Below, in pieces: positions 1 to 7,765 of a stretch of 64,000 bases of DNA. Position 1 is the stretch's first letter; each line of letters begins with the position of its first letter. The DNA lies in contig CANKBS010000020.1 in the NCBI GenBank assembly GCA_947480015.1, positions 1 to 64,000 of the forward strand, written 5' to 3'. Source of the stretch: Sphingobacteriaceae bacterium (GTDB lineage Bacteria; Bacteroidota; Bacteroidia; B-17B0; Aurantibacillaceae). The position numbers and the translations under genes were made by a program. Below the pieces are notes generated by a model. That model was not told the origin of the DNA. It did not search any database and was given only the letters and a program-made list of their open reading frames with translations.

Positions 1-324
1 ACCGTTCAAGGCATTGATCAAAATGGTTGTGTAAATCAAGGCTCGTTTGTTTTAAATGTAAGTTTATGTTTGGGTGTCGATAATTATTCAAGTAATGGCG
101 CTCGTTTGTTAATCTATCCTAATCCATCTCATGGGGAATTTGTGATTGAATTGAATCAGAATGCAGAAATCGAAATATTTAATTCACTTGGACAAAAGGT
201 TTATTTTAACAATTTACTTGAAGGGAAAAATCACATTGAACTTATCAACCAATCAAAAGGGATCTATTTTGTTCAAATGAAATGCAATAATCAGGTTTTA
301 ACTTCTCCACTAATAAAAGAATAA
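1..324 (+). CDS. C-terminal end of a T9SS type A sorting-domain protein (5' truncated by window edge)
   Basis: Reading frame 1 is open from base 1 and ends at the TAA at 322-324; the ORF track lists it only from an internal TTG at 70. The first residues read like the end of an Ig/SprB-type repeat. About 80 residues follow with the usual T9SS C-terminal domain pattern: IYPNPSHGEF, then IEIFNSLGQKVYF, then KGIYFVQM, ending in a basic-acidic tail. Proteins with this domain cross the outer membrane by T9SS and are released or anchored to the surface. The cargo part lies upstream of the window, so its function is unknown. A strong terminator follows. Confidence 0.85.
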   Translation, partial: TVQGIDQNGCVNQGSFVLNVSLCLGVDNYSSNGARLLIYPNPSHGEFVIELNQNAEIEIFNSLGQKVYFNNLLEGKNHIELINQSKGIYFVQMKCNNQVLTSPLIKE

Positions 325-347
325 GCGAGTAATTTGTTTGAAATTTA

Positions 348-376
348 AAAGCGGGGAATTTCCCCGCTTTCTTTTT
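348..376 (+). terminator. Rho-independent terminator after the truncated T9SS gene
   Basis: A ten-base stem AAAGCGGGGA / TCCCCGCTTT with a 3-nt loop is followed by CTTTTT. It separates the T9SS gene from the cysteine desulfurase gene. Confidence 0.85.
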
Positions 377-411
377 ATACGGCTATGATTTCTAAATAGG
401 AAAGGATTCGT

Positions 412-419
412 TAAATTTG
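412..419 (+). promoter_or_regulatory. Probable -7 element for the cysteine desulfurase gene
   Basis: TAAATTTG matches the Bacteroidota -7 consensus TAnnTTTG and lies 30 bases before the ATG at 450. No good TTTG is seen at the -33 position. The track start (TTG at 417) lies inside this box, which argues for the ATG at 450 as the true start. Confidence 0.5.
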
Positions 420-449
420 CAAATAAAATCAAAATCAGAAAGTAGTATA

Positions 450-1595
450 ATGAAAGTATATCTCGATAACGCAGCAACGACAAAATTGGACGACGAGGTG
501 CTAAAGGCCATGATGCCGTTGTTTACCGAAGATTTCGGTAACCCATCTTCCATACATGCATTTGGGCGAAAAACGCGCTACTACCTTGAAAATGCAAGGA
601 AGACAGTGGCCAAATTATTAAATGTTACTCCGGCAGAAATATTTTTCACTTCCGGTGGAACGGAAGCCGATAATATGGCTATTATTCAAAGCATCGAAAC
701 TTTTGGCATAAGCCATGTTATTTCAAGTCAAATTGAGCACCATGCCGTAGAACACACCATTAAAATGCTTGAGGAAGCTGGAAAAATTAAAGTGAGCTGG
801 CTAAATACCGATGAAAAGGGCAATGTGGACCTCAATCAACTTGAGGATTTATTAAAAAACAATCCGCGTAGTTTGGTTTCATTAATGCATGCAAACAATG
901 AAATTGGAACGTTACTTCCAATTAAGGAAGTTGGAGCGATTTGTAAAAAATACGAAGCTGTTTTTCACAGTGATACCGTGCAAACTATGGGGCACTACAA
1001 AATGGACCTGCGCGATATTAATGTTCACTTTGTTACTTGTGCCGCTCATAAATTTCATGGACCTAAGGGCGTTGGATTTTTATATATTAATCATCAACAT
1101 AAAATCAAACCATTTATTCATGGTGGATCTCAGGAACGAAACATGCGTGGTGGCACTGAAAATGTATCTGGAATTGTTGGTTTGGCCAAAGCTTTACAGC
1201 TTTGTTTTGATGATATGGAAAAACACCAACACCATATTAGTGGCTTAAAGGAATATATGCGTAACAGTTTAATTGAACAAATCCCTGGTATTGAATTTAA
1301 TGGTGAAACTTCTTTTGAAAACTCACTTTACACGGTATTAAATTGTCGTTTCCCAAAACACTCTGATGCGGAGATGATCTTGTTTAATTTGGATATTCTT
1401 GGCATTGCCGCTAGTGGTGGAAGTGCTTGCAGTAGTGGTTCTAATCAAGGCAGCCATGTGTTGAGAGGTTTGGGTGTCGAAATGGAAAGGCCGTCAGTGC
1501 GGTTTAGTTTTAGTAAGTATAATACGAAGGAAGAAATAGACTTTGTACTTCAAAAAGTAGCAGAGCTTTTTGCAATTAAAGAAAAAGTACAATAA
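450..1595 (+). CDS. Cysteine desulfurase, IscS/NifS class
   Basis: A PLP enzyme of about 381 residues that takes sulfur from L-cysteine for Fe-S clusters and thiolated tRNAs. Visible motifs are YLDNAATT at the N-terminus, SGGTEADN, the cofactor-contacting EHHAVEH, the PLP lysine in AAHKFHGPKG, and the catalytic cysteine loop SGGSACSSGS near residue 327. The long ordered Cys loop and full length fit group I (IscS/NifS) better than SufS. I start at the ATG at 450, not the TTG at 417, because the protein alignment and the promoter box agree. No iscU or fdx gene follows; the next gene is frr. Confidence 0.93.
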   Translation: MKVYLDNAATTKLDDEVLKAMMPLFTEDFGNPSSIHAFGRKTRYYLENARKTVAKLLNVTPAEIFFTSGGTEADNMAIIQSIETFGISHVISSQIEHHAVEHTIKMLEEAGKIKVSWLNTDEKGNVDLNQLEDLLKNNPRSLVSLMHANNEIGTLLPIKEVGAICKKYEAVFHSDTVQTMGHYKMDLRDINVHFVTCAAHKFHGPKGVGFLYINHQHKIKPFIHGGSQERNMRGGTENVSGIVGLAKALQLCFDDMEKHQHHISGLKEYMRNSLIEQIPGIEFNGETSFENSLYTVLNCRFPKHSDAEMILFNLDILGIAASGGSACSSGSNQGSHVLRGLGVEMERPSVRFSFSKYNTKEEIDFVLQKVAELFAIKEKVQ

Positions 1596-1656
1596 AGAAT
1601 AATAAAGAATAGTAAAGGAGTATAGAATAACTAGTAAATTCAGAAAAATTAATTTT

Positions 1657-2217
1657 ATGTCAGATGTAAAGTCAGTGTTAGATTCAACTAAAAGTTTAAT
1701 GGAAAAAGCCATTAACCATCTAGAAAGTGAACTACAAAAAGTACGCGCAGGAAAAGCTAATCCGGCTATGCTTGAAAATATTATGGTAGATTATTATGGC
1801 AGCAAAGTGGCCATCAGCAATACGGCTAGTGTTAATACGCAAGATTCCCGTACATTGATAATACAGCCTTGGGAAAAGAGTATGCTGACACCGATTGAAA
1901 AAGCCATTCAAATGGCTAATCTTGGTTTAAATCCTCAAAATGATGGTATTATTATTCGTATTATGGTGCCGCCCTTAACAGAAGAGCGCCGTAAAGAACT
2001 CACTAAAATGGCAAAAGGTTTAGGTGAAGATGCTAAAGTTGGAATTCGCACATCACGTAAAGATGCTATGGAGCAAATAAAAAAGCTTCAGAAGGATGGT
2101 TTGCCAGAAGATGAAGGTAAAGATGCCGAAACGAAGGTGCAAAGTCTCACCGATGCATATGTGTTGAAGGTGGACAAACACATCGAACAAAAGGAAAAAG
2201 AAATTATGACAGTATAA
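1657..2217 (+). CDS. frr: Ribosome recycling factor
   Basis: 186 residues, the usual RRF length, with ATG start. The protein opens with a helix and the conserved KVRAGKANPAMLENI, then VDYYGSKV, PPLTEERRKEL and the KDGLPEDEGK segment of the helical bundle. With EF-G it splits the post-termination ribosome. In many bacteria frr follows pyrH; here it follows a cysteine desulfurase gene with a 61-base gap, and pyrH is not in the window. A strong terminator starts at its stop codon. Confidence 0.97.
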   Translation: MSDVKSVLDSTKSLMEKAINHLESELQKVRAGKANPAMLENIMVDYYGSKVAISNTASVNTQDSRTLIIQPWEKSMLTPIEKAIQMANLGLNPQNDGIIIRIMVPPLTEERRKELTKMAKGLGEDAKVGIRTSRKDAMEQIKKLQKDGLPEDEGKDAETKVQSLTDAYVLKVDKHIEQKEKEIMTV

Positions 2218-2247
2218 AAAAACCCGGCTAAAACCGGGTTTTTTTGT
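2217..2247 (+). terminator. Rho-independent terminator of frr
   Basis: Stem AACCCGG / CCGGGTT with loop CTAAAA, flanked by A-run and T-run, so it can act in both directions. On the minus strand it could also serve the cspA-like gene beyond it. Confidence 0.92.
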
Positions 2248-2361
2248 TAATTAAAATTTTGAATGTGATTTTGTTCTTTCAAATTTATAATTCAACGAAT
2301 CAGAAACAACTAAGTATATAAATAGGGGTAGAAATCGCAATAATTTAATTAACAGTGAGAA

Positions 2362-2553
2362 TTAAGCCAACTTTACGTTAACGGCATTTAATCCTTTTTT
2401 ACCTTCTTGAATTTCAAAAACAACTTCGTCATTTTCACGGATTTCTTCTTTAATCCCTGAAACGTGAACGAATACTTCTTTTCCTGACCCTTCAACTTTG
2501 ATGAATCCGAAACCTTTTGTTTGGTTGAAAAACTTAACTGTACCTTTTTCCAT
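2362..2553 (-). CDS. Cold-shock domain protein (CspA family)
   Basis: 63 residues forming one cold-shock OB fold. RNP1 is KGFGFIKV and RNP2 is EVFVHVS, both typical for single-stranded RNA and DNA binding. It starts MEKGTVKFFNQTKGFGF and is a monocistronic minus-strand gene. Such proteins melt RNA structure at low temperature or act as RNA chaperones. A clear promoter lies more than 220 bases upstream, giving a long leader with a nested hairpin, as in cold-regulated csp genes of other bacteria. Which stress controls it cannot be read from the sequence. Confidence 0.95.
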   Translation of the reverse strand: MEKGTVKFFNQTKGFGFIKVEGSGKEVFVHVSGIKEEIRENDEVVFEIQEGKKGLNAVNVKLA

Positions 2554-2784
2554 TTTTTTTATTTATTTTTATTTCCCTTTTTATTACTATTAAATACCGA
2601 CAGATAAAAGGGTATGACCCGTCGGCATTATTTCTTTACTCTTTTATAAAAAACGAACAAGTCAATTCTTAAGCCGATTTGCCATTTGTTTATTAATTTT
2701 CATAAAACTTAATTAAAACGAATTGCAAAAGAGATGAAATCGAGGTGTTGTGTGTTTAAGGTTAATTCGTATAAAGATTCAGGA
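2554..2784 (-). promoter_or_regulatory. Long 5' leader of the cold-shock gene with a nested hairpin
   Basis: About 225 bases lie between the predicted transcription start and the ATG. The leader contains CCGAC (2597-2601) pairing with GTCGG (2621-2625) around an inner GGGT/ACCC hairpin (2610-2620). The bases just before the ATG are an almost pure A-run on the coding strand. Long structured leaders control translation of cspA in other bacteria; a similar role here is inference. No gene is seen in the rest of the gap to 3027. Confidence 0.5.
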
Positions 2785-2815
2785 CAAATTTAAATAAAAA
2801 TTATCAAATCACAAA
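2785..2815 (-). promoter_or_regulatory. Bacteroidota-type promoter of the cold-shock gene
   Basis: On the minus strand TTTG (2812-2815) and TAAATTTG (2785-2792) are 19 nt apart, an exact match to the phylum's primary sigma-factor consensus. Confidence 0.75.
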
Positions 2816-3027
2816 TAATAATTAAACGACTGTTAATCAATATGTTAAAAAAAATTCTAAGCCTGTTTACAGGTTTAATAAGCTGAATTTGTTCAGAAAA
2901 AATAAATGAAAACATTTAAAATAGTTCTTTAATGACTTTCAAGTACCCAATCCTATTCCGCGTTGAATACCGAATTAACGTATGGTATACCTTTATTCGA
3001 TAGGAGTGAATGCATTTAGGAAATAAC

Positions 3028-3744
3028 TTAGGAGGCTTTAAAGAGGCCGTATTTTAAAATACAATAAATCGCTCTAAATCCGTCTTTCCAACCAATTTTT
3101 TTCCCCTCTTCATAGGTACGTCCATAGTATGAAATGCCCACTTCATAAATTCTAACTTTGGTAATGCGTGATATTTTTGCGGTAACTTCCGGTTCAAAAC
3201 CAAAACGTTTTTCTTTTAATTGAATGCCTTTAATAATATCGGTTCTGAATAATTTATAGCAAGTTTCCATATCCGATAAATTCAAATTGGAAAACATGTT
3301 ACTGATGAATGTTAAAATTTTATTTCCTATAGAATGCCAGAAAAAGAGAATACGATGAGGTTGACTGCCAATGAAGCGACTACCATAAACAATATCGGCC
3401 ATGCCGTTTAAGATCGGCTTAAGCATGAGGTTATATTCTTCCGGATCATATTCGAGATCGGCATCCTGAATGATCAGGTAGTCGCCGCTTGCCTCTCTGA
3501 TTCCGGTATGTAAAGCAGCACCTTTACCCATGTTTACTTCATGTTTACGGTACTGAATATTCAGATTAGGATTGTTTTTTTGATAAGTTATGATTGCATT
3601 TTCGGTATCATCTTTCGAGCAGTCGTTTACGATAATGATCTCTTTTTCGACGTTTTCTAACAGAACAACGTCAGTAATTTTATTAAGTATTAAATGAATG
3701 GTTTTTGCTTCATTGTATACAGGTATGACGATTGATAATTTCAT
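3028..3744 (-). CDS. Family 2 glycosyltransferase (dolichyl/polyprenyl-phosphate sugar synthase-like)
   Basis: 238 residues with a single GT-A fold and no obvious membrane segments. It begins [16 protein letters not shown] and carries [21 protein letters not shown] and the metal-binding [11 protein letters not shown]. This pattern is that of DPM1-like enzymes that move a sugar from a nucleotide to polyprenyl phosphate. It is divergent with the GT4-type gene at 3826; a TATATTTG box (minus strand, 3770-3777) lies 26 bases before its ATG. It may supply lipid-linked sugar to a GT39-type enzyme such as the one at 7766, but they are not in one operon. Exact sugar unknown. Confidence 0.88.
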   Translation of the reverse strand: MKLSIVIPVYNEAKTIHLILNKITDVVLLENVEKEIIIVNDCSKDDTENAIITYQKNNPNLNIQYRKHEVNMGKGAALHTGIREASGDYLIIQDADLEYDPEEYNLMLKPILNGMADIVYGSRFIGSQPHRILFFWHSIGNKILTFISNMFSNLNLSDMETCYKLFRTDIIKGIQLKEKRFGFEPEVTAKISRITKVRIYEVGISYYGRTYEEGKKIGWKDGFRAIYCILKYGLFKAS

Positions 3745-3825
3745 GTAAATCTTTCGGTGGTGTTTGTTACAAATATAATTTAATTATTTTGGTTTATCCC
3801 ATCAAAAAAATTAGTTTTACAAAAA

Positions 3826-5133
3826 ATGAAGAAAGTACTGATCCTCACTTATTATTGGCCGCCCGCAGGTGGTGCAGGGGTGCAACGTTGGCTGAAATTT
3901 GTTAAGTACATGTATTTGTTTGGATGGGAACCCATTGTTTACACTGCCGAAAATGGCGAAATGCCGGTAATTGATAAGAGTCTTGAAAAGGATATTCCAT
4001 CAGGTACTGTTGTTTTGCGCCAGCCAATTTGGGAGCCTTATAGTGTATATAAAAAATTTATTGGTAGAAAAAAAGAGGATAAAATAAACGCGTCTTTTTT
4101 AAGTGAAAATAAAAAGGATGGAATTACGCAAAAAATATCGGTGTGGATTAGGGGTAATTTTTTTATTCCCGATGCCCGTAAATATTGGATCAAACCAAGT
4201 ATAAGGTTTCTTAGCGACTATATAGAAAAAAACAACATCCAGCATGTCATTAGCAGCGGACCGCCGCACAGTATGCATATGATAGCAAAGGGATTAAAGC
4301 GTCAGTTTGCTGAACTAAAATGGTTGGCCGATTTCAGGGATCCTTGGACGAACATTGATTTTTACGAAAAGCTTATGTTGAGTTCATGGGCCGACAAACA
4401 GCATCATGCTCAAGAGCTAAGTGTATTGACCCAGGCCGATGCGGTAATAAGTGTTGGTTATGCTATGAATGAAGAATTCAAATTAATGTATGTCAATTCA
4501 GGGGGAAAGAAGACTGAAAAATTTTCGGTCATTACAAATGGGTTTGATGAGGCCGATGTTTATCAAGGTCCTTTGCAAAAGGACAGTAGCTTTAGCATTG
4601 CCCATATAGGTACGCTCGTTAAGGATCGTAATCCGGATGTGTTATGGCGTGTATTGGGAGATTTAGTAAAAACAGATTCTGAGTTTAAAAACCAGTTAGA
4701 AATTAAGTTAGTTGGGAAGATAGATATTTTTGTAAAAGAAGAAATTGAAAAATACGGCTTAAGCCGTTTTGTGAACAAGATCGATTATTTACCTCATGAT
4801 GAGGTAATCAAAGAGCAACAAAAGTCGAGCGTGTTATTGTTGTTGGTAAATAATACTAAAAATGCAAAGGGTATTTTAACCGGAAAGTTTTTTGAATACA
4901 TGGCTGCTGGTGCGCCAATAATTGCTATTGGTCCGGTTGATGGCGATTTGGCAAAAATCATGGAAAGCAGTAATTGCGGTTTAATAAGTGATTTTGCTGA
5001 TGAGCGCAGTTTAAAAGAGAATATTTTAAATTGTTTTAAAGGGATTACAGAAAGTTCCAATAAGTCTGAAATTGCCCGTTATAGCAGAAAAGCTTTAACA
5101 GAGGACTTATGTCACCTTTTAGATAATCTTTAA
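3826..5133 (+). CDS. Family 4-type glycosyltransferase (GT-B fold)
   Basis: 435 residues. The N-terminal Rossmann half starts KKVLILTYYWPPAGGAGVQR, typical for the phylum's surface-sugar transferases. The C-terminal half has the donor-site motif GKFFEYMAAGAPIIAIGP around residues 355-375. No signal peptide or membrane segment is seen, so it should act on the cytoplasmic side of polysaccharide synthesis. It is divergent from the GT2 gene and convergent with the aminotransferase gene 13 bases downstream. The sugar substrate cannot be told. Confidence 0.88.
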   Translation: MKKVLILTYYWPPAGGAGVQRWLKFVKYMYLFGWEPIVYTAENGEMPVIDKSLEKDIPSGTVVLRQPIWEPYSVYKKFIGRKKEDKINASFLSENKKDGITQKISVWIRGNFFIPDARKYWIKPSIRFLSDYIEKNNIQHVISSGPPHSMHMIAKGLKRQFAELKWLADFRDPWTNIDFYEKLMLSSWADKQHHAQELSVLTQADAVISVGYAMNEEFKLMYVNSGGKKTEKFSVITNGFDEADVYQGPLQKDSSFSIAHIGTLVKDRNPDVLWRVLGDLVKTDSEFKNQLEIKLVGKIDIFVKEEIEKYGLSRFVNKIDYLPHDEVIKEQQKSSVLLLLVNNTKNAKGILTGKFFEYMAAGAPIIAIGPVDGDLAKIMESSNCGLISDFADERSLKENILNCFKGITESSNKSEIARYSRKALTEDLCHLLDNL

Positions 5134-5146
5134 AAAAAATCAGAAT

Positions 5147-5992
5147 TTATTCGGTTAATTTTAGAAGTTTTTCAGTAAAAAACTGCGCCATTTTATTGGT
5201 ATAAAATTTCTCTCTGAATTGCCCAACCCATTGAATACCATTAATACTATTGGTTAGAAAAACCTCGTCACCGTTCACGAGTGTGTAATTGGTAATTGGA
5301 GTTTCGAAAGTAAGGATCTTATTTTCGGTGGCTAAATTCATTACTTGTTTGCGCATGATGCCGGCAACACATCCTTCGCTGAGTGGTGCCGTATATAAGG
5401 TGCCATTTTTAACCACAAAAATATTGGAGCTAATACTTTCGCAAATAGTACCATTTTCATTAATTAAAAAACACTCATCCAATTTCATGCTTTGTTTGGA
5501 AATGCCTGCCATCACGTACATGAGCGCGTTACCACTTTTAATATTGGAAAGTTTGTTGATTGATTTTTTAATGTCTGCGTAAACATCTACCCAAAAACCT
5601 TTTTGATTTAATTCATAAGGTCCGGCTAATTCATCACTTTCTATTAAAAACGAAATATCGTTCGTTTCGGGTGTATAAAAACCACCATCATTTCTAAATA
5701 CCGTGAGTCTGATGCGTGCATTTGGTGCATGGGCATTATGTTTTAGCAATTGAATAATGAATTCGTTAATATTCTCACTAGTAAATTCGGCCGGCAAATT
5801 CATGCGCAATACTGTCATGCCTAATTTTAGTCGCGTGAGGTGATCACGCAGAAACATTAATTTATTATTACAAAGGCGAATGGTTTCAAATAAGGAATCC
5901 CCGTAGCGGAAGGCACGGTTGGCAAATGATACGGTGGGTTCGTAAATGCTAATTAAATGGCCATTTAATATGCAGTACTTGTCTTTTGTCAT
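5147..5992 (-). CDS. Class IV aminotransferase / aminodeoxychorismate lyase-like PLP enzyme
   Basis: 281 residues with the fold-type IV layout: RFGDSLFETIRL-like region (RYGDSLFETI) early, the PLP lysine in SNIKSGNALMYV near residue 155, and the cofactor-binding INENGTICESISSNIFV segment. Relatives include 4-amino-4-deoxychorismate lyase (PabC), D-amino acid and branched-chain aminotransferases. Length and the GCVAGIMRKQV tail lean to PabC-like, but no pab genes are near, so I leave the substrate open. Single gene; ATG start. Confidence 0.85.
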   Translation of the reverse strand: MTKDKYCILNGHLISIYEPTVSFANRAFRYGDSLFETIRLCNNKLMFLRDHLTRLKLGMTVLRMNLPAEFTSENINEFIIQLLKHNAHAPNARIRLTVFRNDGGFYTPETNDISFLIESDELAGPYELNQKGFWVDVYADIKKSINKLSNIKSGNALMYVMAGISKQSMKLDECFLINENGTICESISSNIFVVKNGTLYTAPLSEGCVAGIMRKQVMNLATENKILTFETPITNYTLVNGDEVFLTNSINGIQWVGQFREKFYTNKMAQFFTEKLLKLTE

Positions 5993-6152
5993 TTACGTTT
6001 TTACAAAAGTGCAGTAAAAATCCTGCTAATGCGTTCATTATCAATTTATTTAATAACAATGTAAAGTTAATCTACAGGCATTTAGGGTTTTTGTTAAATT
6101 AAATTGGTGAAAAAGTATGACAAATTAGCGTTAATAACTATTTTGCATCGTA

Positions 6153-6183
6153 TTTGATATACGTAGCCTAACAATTACATTTG
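6153..6183 (+). promoter_or_regulatory. Bacteroidota-type promoter of clpP
   Basis: TTTG (6153-6156), then 19 nt, then TACATTTG (6176-6183). The predicted start of transcription is about 17 bases before the ATG at 6207. Confidence 0.78.
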
Positions 6184-6206
6184 ACACTAACTAAAAACAA
6201 AAAATT

Positions 6207-6878
6207 ATGTTTGATAATAATGAATTTAGAAAGTATGCCACCAAACATGTGGGCATTAACAGTTTAACTTATGATAGTTATACCTCCAGAATCCAATCTT
6301 CTTTAACGCCATATATTATTGAAGAGCGTTCGCTAAATGTGGCGCAAATGGACGTTTTTTCACGTTTGATGATGGATCGGATTATTTTTTTAGGAACCGG
6401 TATTAATGATCAGGTAGCCAATATCGTTCAAGCACAGCTTTTGTTTTTAGAAAGTGTGGATGCTAAAAAAGATATTCAAATCTACGTTAATTCCCCTGGT
6501 GGCAGCGTTTATGCCGGCTTAGGAATATACGACACCATGCAGATAATTAAGCCCGATGTGGCCACTATTTGTACCGGAATGGCAGCCAGTATGGGTGCAG
6601 TGCTTCAATGTGCCGGTGCAAAAGGAAAACGCACGGCATTAAAACATGCCAGGATTATGATTCACCAACCAATGGGTGGAGCTGACGGACAAGCCAGTGA
6701 TATTGAAATTACAGCCCGTGAGATTCAAAAATTGAAAAAGGAATTATATGATATTATTGCATTACACAGTGGTCAAACCTATGAAAAAGTATGGGCTGAT
6801 AGCGATCGTGACTATTGGATGATTGCTCAGGAAGCAAAAGATTATGGTATGATTGATGAAGTTTTAGAAAGAAAATAA
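6207..6878 (+). CDS. clpP: ATP-dependent Clp protease proteolytic subunit
   Basis: 223 residues. The catalytic serine lies in GMAASMGAVLQ, the histidine in ARIMIHQPMGG, and the fold is introduced by DRIIFLGTGIND and INSPGGSV-like YVNSPGGSVYAG. The N-terminal 30 residues are longer than in E. coli ClpP. It forms the barrel protease that works with ClpX or ClpA/C; neither partner is beside it. It is transcribed alone from its own promoter. Confidence 0.97.
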   Translation: MFDNNEFRKYATKHVGINSLTYDSYTSRIQSSLTPYIIEERSLNVAQMDVFSRLMMDRIIFLGTGINDQVANIVQAQLLFLESVDAKKDIQIYVNSPGGSVYAGLGIYDTMQIIKPDVATICTGMAASMGAVLQCAGAKGKRTALKHARIMIHQPMGGADGQASDIEITAREIQKLKKELYDIIALHSGQTYEKVWADSDRDYWMIAQEAKDYGMIDEVLERK

Positions 6879-6908
6879 GAAAACCAACAATTTTAAACCG
6901 GCATAAGC

Positions 6909-6941
6909 GTTAAGTGGGCAGCAGAGGCTTGCCTTCTTAAC
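6909..6941 (+). other. Hairpin downstream of clpP
   Basis: GTTAAG/CTTAAC with an inner GGCA/TGCC after a small internal loop, but no T-run follows. It could protect the 3' end of the clpP message or be a weak terminator. Confidence 0.35.
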
Positions 6942-6977
6942 ATTTATACGTTATTAAGAAAGAATTTTGGCATGGAT

Positions 6978-7008
6978 TTTGCCAGTATCTATTAAATAAA
7001 TATATTTG
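6978..7008 (+). promoter_or_regulatory. Bacteroidota-type promoter of the secreted unknown protein gene
   Basis: TTTG (6978-6981), 19 nt, TATATTTG (7001-7008); the ATG is at 7044. Confidence 0.78.
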
Positions 7009-7043
7009 AGAATCGAACACACGTATAATAAATTTAAAAACAC

Positions 7044-7643
7044 ATGAAAAATCTGTTTGCATTAGTACTCGTAGCATTTAGCTTAACGGTTAGCGCTCAA
7101 AAAAACAAAGCACCAAAAATGGCCCCAGTACTTGCTGAAGGTTACTATGTAGGAACCAAAGGAGATACTGTAAGAGGAATGGTACAAACCAATCCCGAAT
7201 TTGAAGTTGACATGTATAAACAATTTTCGTTTAAACCAGATAAAGGTGGAAAAGTAATGCCGGTTAATCCGAAACGTGCTACTGCTTATGGATACGACGG
7301 AAAACACTTTATTTTGTATAATTATGGCGGAGAAGATGTCTATATTGAAAGATTAACTTCAGGGCGCTTAAATTTTTTCGAATACCGATTAAATGGCAAA
7401 GTGGATGGTTACACTGCAGTGGTTTCTGAATACTTTGCTCAAGATAATAGAGCGGAAGGCGAAGATATTAAACTGAAAGAACTTACTAAAATTTCGAATA
7501 AGTTTTATAAAAAAGATTTAAAGCCTTTTATGAAAGATCAATTAATGATTTGGACTGATTTAGATAAATTTACTTTTGAAAAACAAACGGTGGTTAACGC
7601 CATCATTGAATTTAATAAGTACTACATCATTAGCGCAAACTAA
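7044..7643 (+). CDS. Secreted protein of unknown function
   Basis: 199 residues with a clean signal peptide MKNLFALVLVAFSLTVSAQ, so it should be periplasmic or outer-membrane associated. The mature part is hydrophilic and rich in Lys, with YYVGTKGDTVRGMVQTN near the start; no domain is recognised. It has its own promoter and a strong terminator and so is a single-gene unit between clpP and the GT39-type gene. Confidence 0.85.
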   Translation: MKNLFALVLVAFSLTVSAQKNKAPKMAPVLAEGYYVGTKGDTVRGMVQTNPEFEVDMYKQFSFKPDKGGKVMPVNPKRATAYGYDGKHFILYNYGGEDVYIERLTSGRLNFFEYRLNGKVDGYTAVVSEYFAQDNRAEGEDIKLKELTKISNKFYKKDLKPFMKDQLMIWTDLDKFTFEKQTVVNAIIEFNKYYIISAN

Positions 7644-7664
7644 ATTTGTCGTTTAATTTTTAGG

Positions 7665-7693
7665 CCGCTTCAGGATCTGGAGCGGTTTTTTTT
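7665..7693 (+). terminator. Rho-independent terminator
   Basis: Nine-base stem beginning CCGCTTCAG with a 3-nt loop, followed by eight T residues. Confidence 0.93.
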
Positions 7694-7765
7694 ATTTCCC
7701 TAAGGGATAAACTTTTTGACGATTGCTTTGCTTTTAATACTTTAGTTTCCGTAAAATAAAACCCT

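Noticed and set aside
889-1248. 119-aa plus-strand ORF inside the cysteine desulfurase gene
   Set aside because: Out-of-frame shadow of a well-conserved enzyme.
2596-2626. Leader hairpin of the cold-shock gene as a transcription terminator
   Set aside because: No T-run follows on the coding strand, and it lies between a good promoter and the gene.
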